Shown here: piece after piece, positions 6,151-8,938 of the stretch
How the letters are laid out: every line of letters starts with the position of its first letter
Position numbering within the stretch: position 1 is the first letter of the stretch
DNA from: an uncultured Catenibacterium sp.
GTDB taxonomy: Bacteria > Bacillota_I > Bacilli_A > Erysipelotrichales > Coprobacillaceae
Assembly (NCBI RefSeq): GCF_900540665.1
Contig: NZ_UQGV01000085.1
Span: forward strand, 1 to 8,938
DNA: 8,938 nucleotides
Direction: 5' to 3'
The notes under the pieces: generated by a model
The model's input: the letters and a program-made list of their open reading frames with translations, nothing else
What the model was told of the DNA's origin: nothing
Databases searched by the model: none
Position numbers and translations under genes: made by a program

Positions 6151-6170
6151 ACACACTTGCAGACTGTCAA
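6142..6170 (-). promoter_or_regulatory. Sigma-A promoter of the PTS-DUF1593 operon
   Basis: On the minus strand a perfect TTGACA (6165-6170) is followed after 17 bases by TGATAT (6142-6147, 4 of 6 matches to TATAAT). The predicted start near 6135 gives a leader of about 70 bases. The good -35 with a poor -10 leaves room for activation, and the overlap with one copy of the ATATCATAA repeat and the adjacent cre candidate suggests tight control. Confidence 0.6.
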
Positions 6171-6186
6171 AAACAGATGTTATAGT
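6157..6186 (+). promoter_or_regulatory. Possible extended -10 promoter of the AraC-family gene
   Basis: TGTTATAGT (6178-6186) combines an extended -10 TGn with TATAGT (5 of 6), 18 bases after a weak TTGCAG (6157-6162). It encloses the -35 of the divergent PTS promoter, so the two could not be occupied at once. The predicted start near 6193 falls on the ribosome site itself, giving an almost leaderless transcript; this is the main doubt about the call. Confidence 0.35.
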
Positions 6187-6192
6187 TGAAAT

Positions 6193-6198
6193 AGGTGA
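6193..6198 (+). promoter_or_regulatory. Ribosome binding site that sets the AraC-family start
   Basis: AGGTGA lies 5 bases before the ATG at 6204, 2 bases before the ATG at 6201, and overlaps an in-frame GTG at 6195. Only 6204 has near-usable spacing, so the protein is taken to begin MKIEELRS. Confidence 0.6.
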
Positions 6199-6203
6199 TA
6201 ATG

Positions 6204-7253
6204 ATGAAAATAGAAGAATTAAGAAGTAGGATTACTCCTCTAACTAAAAAAGAACAATATTATAAAAGTCACCCAAATCATTCAGGTGACTATATTGAAA
6301 AGTATTTTAATGAAGATGATGAAAATCTCATTCAATTCACAATTGATAGGAATAAAAACACAAAAGGAAAACATACTTTATTTTATGATGGGCAGATAAT
6401 TACAGATGAAATTCTTTCATTTCCTATTTATTGTTCAAAACAGACAAGATATTCATTTGTGCCACTACATACAAGAAGCTATGTAGAAATGAAATATGTC
6501 TATTCTGGACATTGTTATGCAATTGTTAATGATAAAGAAGTGATACTTCATGCAGGGGATATGATTCTTTTAGATGTTAATTCAAAGCATACAGTCTTAA
6601 TGCCTACAGAAAATGATATTATCTTCAACTTTCAAATGGATCGCTCTTATTTTAGTGACTCATTTATTAGTAAATTTTCTTCGGTAAACCCAATTGTGAC
6701 TTTCCTGACAAATATTATAGATCAAAAAGCACAGCACAATGATTATATCATTTTTAATAATAGAGAAGATGATCATGATTATGTGGTCCAGCTTATAGAA
6801 ATGATTTTATGCGAGTATTTAGATCCTTCTTTATTTGCAATTTCTATTCTTGATTCCTATTTTTCACTTCTTTTTATAAAAATGGCTCAAAGATATCAGA
6901 TGAATATGGAACAACAATTTAAAGAAAATAATAAGAGCTACATGACAGAAATCATTCAATACATAGAACAACATTATCAGGATTGTACTCTTATAGAAAC
7001 AGCAGAGAAGTTTGGCTATAATCCTGATTATCTCTCACGCGCCATTCAAAAAGCAACAGGCTATACCTTCAAGAAACTAGTGAACTACTATCGTATGGAA
7101 GAAGTAGGAAAGGAACTCATTAATACTGAAAAACCCATTTACCTTATAGCACAGGAAAATGGCTTTTCTAACTTAAGTTATTTTTATAAGAAGTTTAATG
7201 CTTATTTTGGTGGTTTTCCTGCAGACTATAGAAAACAATTCCAGGCAAAATAA
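6204..7253 (+). CDS. AraC-family transcriptional regulator with N-terminal cupin sensor
   Basis: This 349-aa cytosolic regulator combines a long N-terminal segment (about 1-70), a cupin-like sensor (about 80-150; PLHTRSYVEMKYVYSG with His89, then a GDMILLDVNSKH turn) and an AraC/XylS DNA-binding region with two helix-turn-helix motifs (about 245-345). The first reads LIETAEKFGYNPDYLSRAIQ; the second ends with the family signature IAQENGFSNLSYFYKKFNAYFGGFPADYRK. Such sensors usually bind sugars or related small molecules. It is divergent from the PTS-DUF1593 operon across 138 bases and is the natural candidate for its activator; the paired ATATCATAA repeats in that gap could be its sites. The length before the cupin is somewhat more than in the simplest AraC proteins. 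Its 3' end forms half of a hairpin shared with the convergent transporter gene. Confidence 0.93.
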   Translation: MKIEELRSRITPLTKKEQYYKSHPNHSGDYIEKYFNEDDENLIQFTIDRNKNTKGKHTLFYDGQIITDEILSFPIYCSKQTRYSFVPLHTRSYVEMKYVYSGHCYAIVNDKEVILHAGDMILLDVNSKHTVLMPTENDIIFNFQMDRSYFSDSFISKFSSVNPIVTFLTNIIDQKAQHNDYIIFNNREDDHDYVVQLIEMILCEYLDPSLFAISILDSYFSLLFIKMAQRYQMNMEQQFKENNKSYMTEIIQYIEQHYQDCTLIETAEKFGYNPDYLSRAIQKATGYTFKKLVNYYRMEEVGKELINTEKPIYLIAQENGFSNLSYFYKKFNAYFGGFPADYRKQFQAK

Positions 7254-7282
7254 AAGAGGCGGATGCCTCTTATAATTTTGCC
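7244..7282. terminator. Bidirectional terminator between the AraC-family and MFS genes
   Basis: The core stem is AAGAGGC (7254-7260) with GCCTCTT (7265-7271) and loop GGAT. A second stem, GGCAAAAT (7244-7251) with ATTTTGCC (7275-7282), extends it across a small internal loop. On the minus strand the core is followed by TTTATTTTG, a good T-tract; on the plus strand by the weaker ATAATTTTG. The hairpin contains both stop codons (7251-7253 and 7270-7272). Confidence 0.8.
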
Positions 7283-8496
7283 GCTTTCTGGAAGAAGTAG
7301 AATCCAATCACAAACATTACTGAAATCATTGCTACGCCATAGTTCATATGTCCTGTAAGTTGTGAAATAAGCCCTACAAGAGTTGTACCCATGAAAGATG
7401 CACCCTTACCACAGATATCAAATAAACCAAAGTATTCCCCTGATTTCTTAGATGGAATAATCTTCGCAAAATAAGAACGAGATAAGGCTTGGATAGCTCC
7501 CTGGAACATACCTACAAAAATAGCTAAGATCCAGAATTCCCATTGCTTATCTAGCTGAATCGCAAATAAGGCAATACCAGTATAGGCAATAATACAAACC
7601 TTAATTAATTTATCTGTAGGGTATTTTTTAGATAAACGTCCAAAGATCAACGCAAATGGGAAAGCAACAATCTGAGTTACTAATAATGCAATTAATAATC
7701 CATTTGTATTAAGCCCAAGGGCACTGCCATAAGCAGTGGCCATTTCAATAATTGTATAAACGCCATCGATATAGAAGAAGAAAGAAATCAAATAGAAGAA
7801 AACCTTCTTGTCTTGGTTTAAAGTGGAAAGAGTATGTCCTAAACGTTTAAAACTGTCACGAATAGGATGTTCCTGTTTTTCTACGAAATGTACCTGTTTA
7901 TAGTTCTTTAAGAGTGGTACTGTCATACCTAACCACCATAATGCATTGATTAAGAAGGCGATTGTCATAGCACCCTTAAAGGGAATGCCCATCTTTTCAT
8001 AGAATAAGACAAAGACTAAGCTGACTACAAAAGGGATACAGCTTCCAATATAACCCCATGCATATCCTTGAGATGAAACGTAGTCCATACGCTTGTCATC
8101 TGTAATATCTAGAAGCATAGAATCATAGAAAATCAGACTTGCATTATAACCAATCTTCGCAATAACGAATACACCTAAGAAGATAGTCCAAGACGTAGGA
8201 ACTGATAAGAAGGCTAAACCCAACACACCAATAATCATACTAATTGTGAATATTGGTTTCTTATAGCCTTTTGTATCTACAATAGAACCAAGCACTGGTC
8301 CAATAATAGCTACAATAAGTGTTGTGAAAGAAGAGGCATATCCCCAATATGCAAGATAATCAACTTCGCTGATCTTTGCAAGTGATGCAAGATAGTTAAA
8401 GTAAATAGGGATAATAGTAGAAACAAGTAGAATGAAGGCACTGTTACCTACATCATACAAGATCCAGTATTTTTCTAGTTTAGTCAGTTTATTCAT
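7270..8496 (-). CDS. UMF1-family MFS transporter (Atg22-like)
   Basis: This 408-aa integral membrane protein has about 12 hydrophobic helices and the features of the UMF1/Atg22-like branch of the major facilitator superfamily: KYWILYDVGNSAF near the start (about residues 8-20), a loop GSIVDTKGYKKP after helix 2, and FQGAIQALSRSYFAKIIP followed by GEYFGLFDICGKGASFMG in the second half. A cytosolic loop rich in charged residues (about 200-225) separates the two halves. The substrate of bacterial members is unknown; the fungal relative exports amino acids from vacuoles. I chose the ATG at 8496, where ATGAATAA overlaps the stop of the upstream gene by 8 bases, a typical coupling arrangement, and where family members usually begin MxKLTKLEK. 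An in-frame ATG at 8517 would add 7 residues without a clear ribosome site. Confidence 0.9.
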   Translation of the reverse strand: MNKLTKLEKYWILYDVGNSAFILLVSTIIPIYFNYLASLAKISEVDYLAYWGYASSFTTLIVAIIGPVLGSIVDTKGYKKPIFTISMIIGVLGLAFLSVPTSWTIFLGVFVIAKIGYNASLIFYDSMLLDITDDKRMDYVSSQGYAWGYIGSCIPFVVSLVFVLFYEKMGIPFKGAMTIAFLINALWWLGMTVPLLKNYKQVHFVEKQEHPIRDSFKRLGHTLSTLNQDKKVFFYLISFFFYIDGVYTIIEMATAYGSALGLNTNGLLIALLVTQIVAFPFALIFGRLSKKYPTDKLIKVCIIAYTGIALFAIQLDKQWEFWILAIFVGMFQGAIQALSRSYFAKIIPSKKSGEYFGLFDICGKGASFMGTTLVGLISQLTGHMNYGVAMISVMFVIGFYFFQKAAKL

Positions 8497-8938
8497 AGTT
8501 TCTATTAAACCTTTCATTTAAATAATCATCATCAAGATGGTCAACATACTCATTAATAAGTGATATAGCAAGAGGCACTGCTTCATCCTTCATCTCTATC
8601 AGATGATTGATATCATCTGCGGCATGTTTATCTTTTTCATAGTTGATAAGCAATCCTTTATATTCCTCATACATACCACCTAACTTCATCACACTTAAGA
8701 CAAAGTTTCTCTTTAGATGAGTAGGCGCAACAAGCCACTTTAAGATAAATAATAAATCATGGAGTGCTTTATCAATCTCTTCAGCCTTTAAATCAAAGAA
8801 TGGTGCAATGACAGACGCAATTGTATAATCAGGGTGAATATGAGTTGTTAAATTAGCAGTTAAAGGATCTTTTCCAACTCTAACTAGTAATTCTCTATCT
8901 AATTCAGATTCTAGTAAGCTATGAGTCATAGATAATGT
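8489..8938 (-). CDS. Unrecognised protein, 5' end beyond the window
   Basis: I do not recognise this protein. The frame is open from the right edge; an ATG at 8929 is possible, but only 9 bases upstream are visible, none of them a ribosome site, and the frame has no stop before the edge, so the true start may lie outside. About 146-149 residues are seen. They are soluble, acidic towards the end and probably all helical. A THIHPDYT stretch (about residues 29-36 from the internal ATG) and a conserved-looking core (APFFDLKAEEIDKALHDLL, then FVLSVMKLGGMYEEYKGLL) stand out. There are no membrane helices. Its last 8 bases overlap the start of the MFS gene, so the two are co-translated and probably act together. 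Confidence 0.7.
   Translation of the reverse strand, partial: TLSMTHSLLESELDRELLVRVGKDPLTANLTTHIHPDYTIASVIAPFFDLKAEEIDKALHDLLFILKWLVAPTHLKRNFVLSVMKLGGMYEEYKGLLINYEKDKHAADDINHLIEMKDEAVPLAISLINEYVDHLDDDYLNERFNRNYE

Noticed and set aside
1..8938. CRISPR array, toxin-antitoxin pair or defence system
   Set aside because: No regularly spaced repeats and no recognisable Cas, toxin or defence proteins were found on either strand.

Overview
The window looks like a chromosomal stretch from a low-GC Gram-positive bacterium (Bacillota). The evidence is strongly AT-rich DNA, GGAGG-type ribosome binding sites, a tRNA-Cys/tRNA-Leu pair, a PTS sugar transporter and short intergenic spaces with compact hairpin terminators. 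A gut Erysipelotrichales-type commensal would fit the style of the proteins, but that is an impression and not proven.

Layout. (1) Positions 1-186 hold two minus-strand tRNA genes, Cys(GCA) and a Leu(UAA) cut by the window edge, with their promoter. (2) Positions 190-2769 hold four plus-strand genes: a small two-helix membrane protein, a core-only cobalamin-independent methionine synthase-like enzyme ending at a strong terminator, a three-helix membrane protein with a beta-rich cytosolic tail, and a small DUF4177-like protein. (3) Positions 2774-7253 hold the most interesting unit: a minus-strand two-gene operon and a divergently transcribed AraC-family regulator with a cupin sensor domain. 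The operon encodes a complete PTS EIIBCA permease of the beta-glucoside family, followed 2 bases later by a cytosolic nucleoside-hydrolase-like protein (DUF1593/Sde182-like). (4) Positions 7270-8938 hold a minus-strand pair: an unrecognised protein running off the window edge and an overlapping UMF1/Atg22-type major facilitator transporter.

How the central locus may work (inference). The regulator would sense a sugar-like effector and activate the divergent PTS operon. The permease would import and phosphorylate a glycoside, and the DUF1593 protein, which has the aspartate motif of nucleoside hydrolases and no signal peptide, would cleave it. No GH1, GH3 or GH4 phospho-glycosidase and no BglG/LicT antiterminator is present in the window, so this protein is the only candidate hydrolase here. 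The 138-base divergent region carries a good sigma-A promoter, a near-consensus CcpA cre site at the predicted transcription start, a 9-bp direct repeat spaced by exactly 30 bp, and a perfect 12-bp palindrome in the leader. Together these suggest layered control by an inducer and by carbon catabolite repression.
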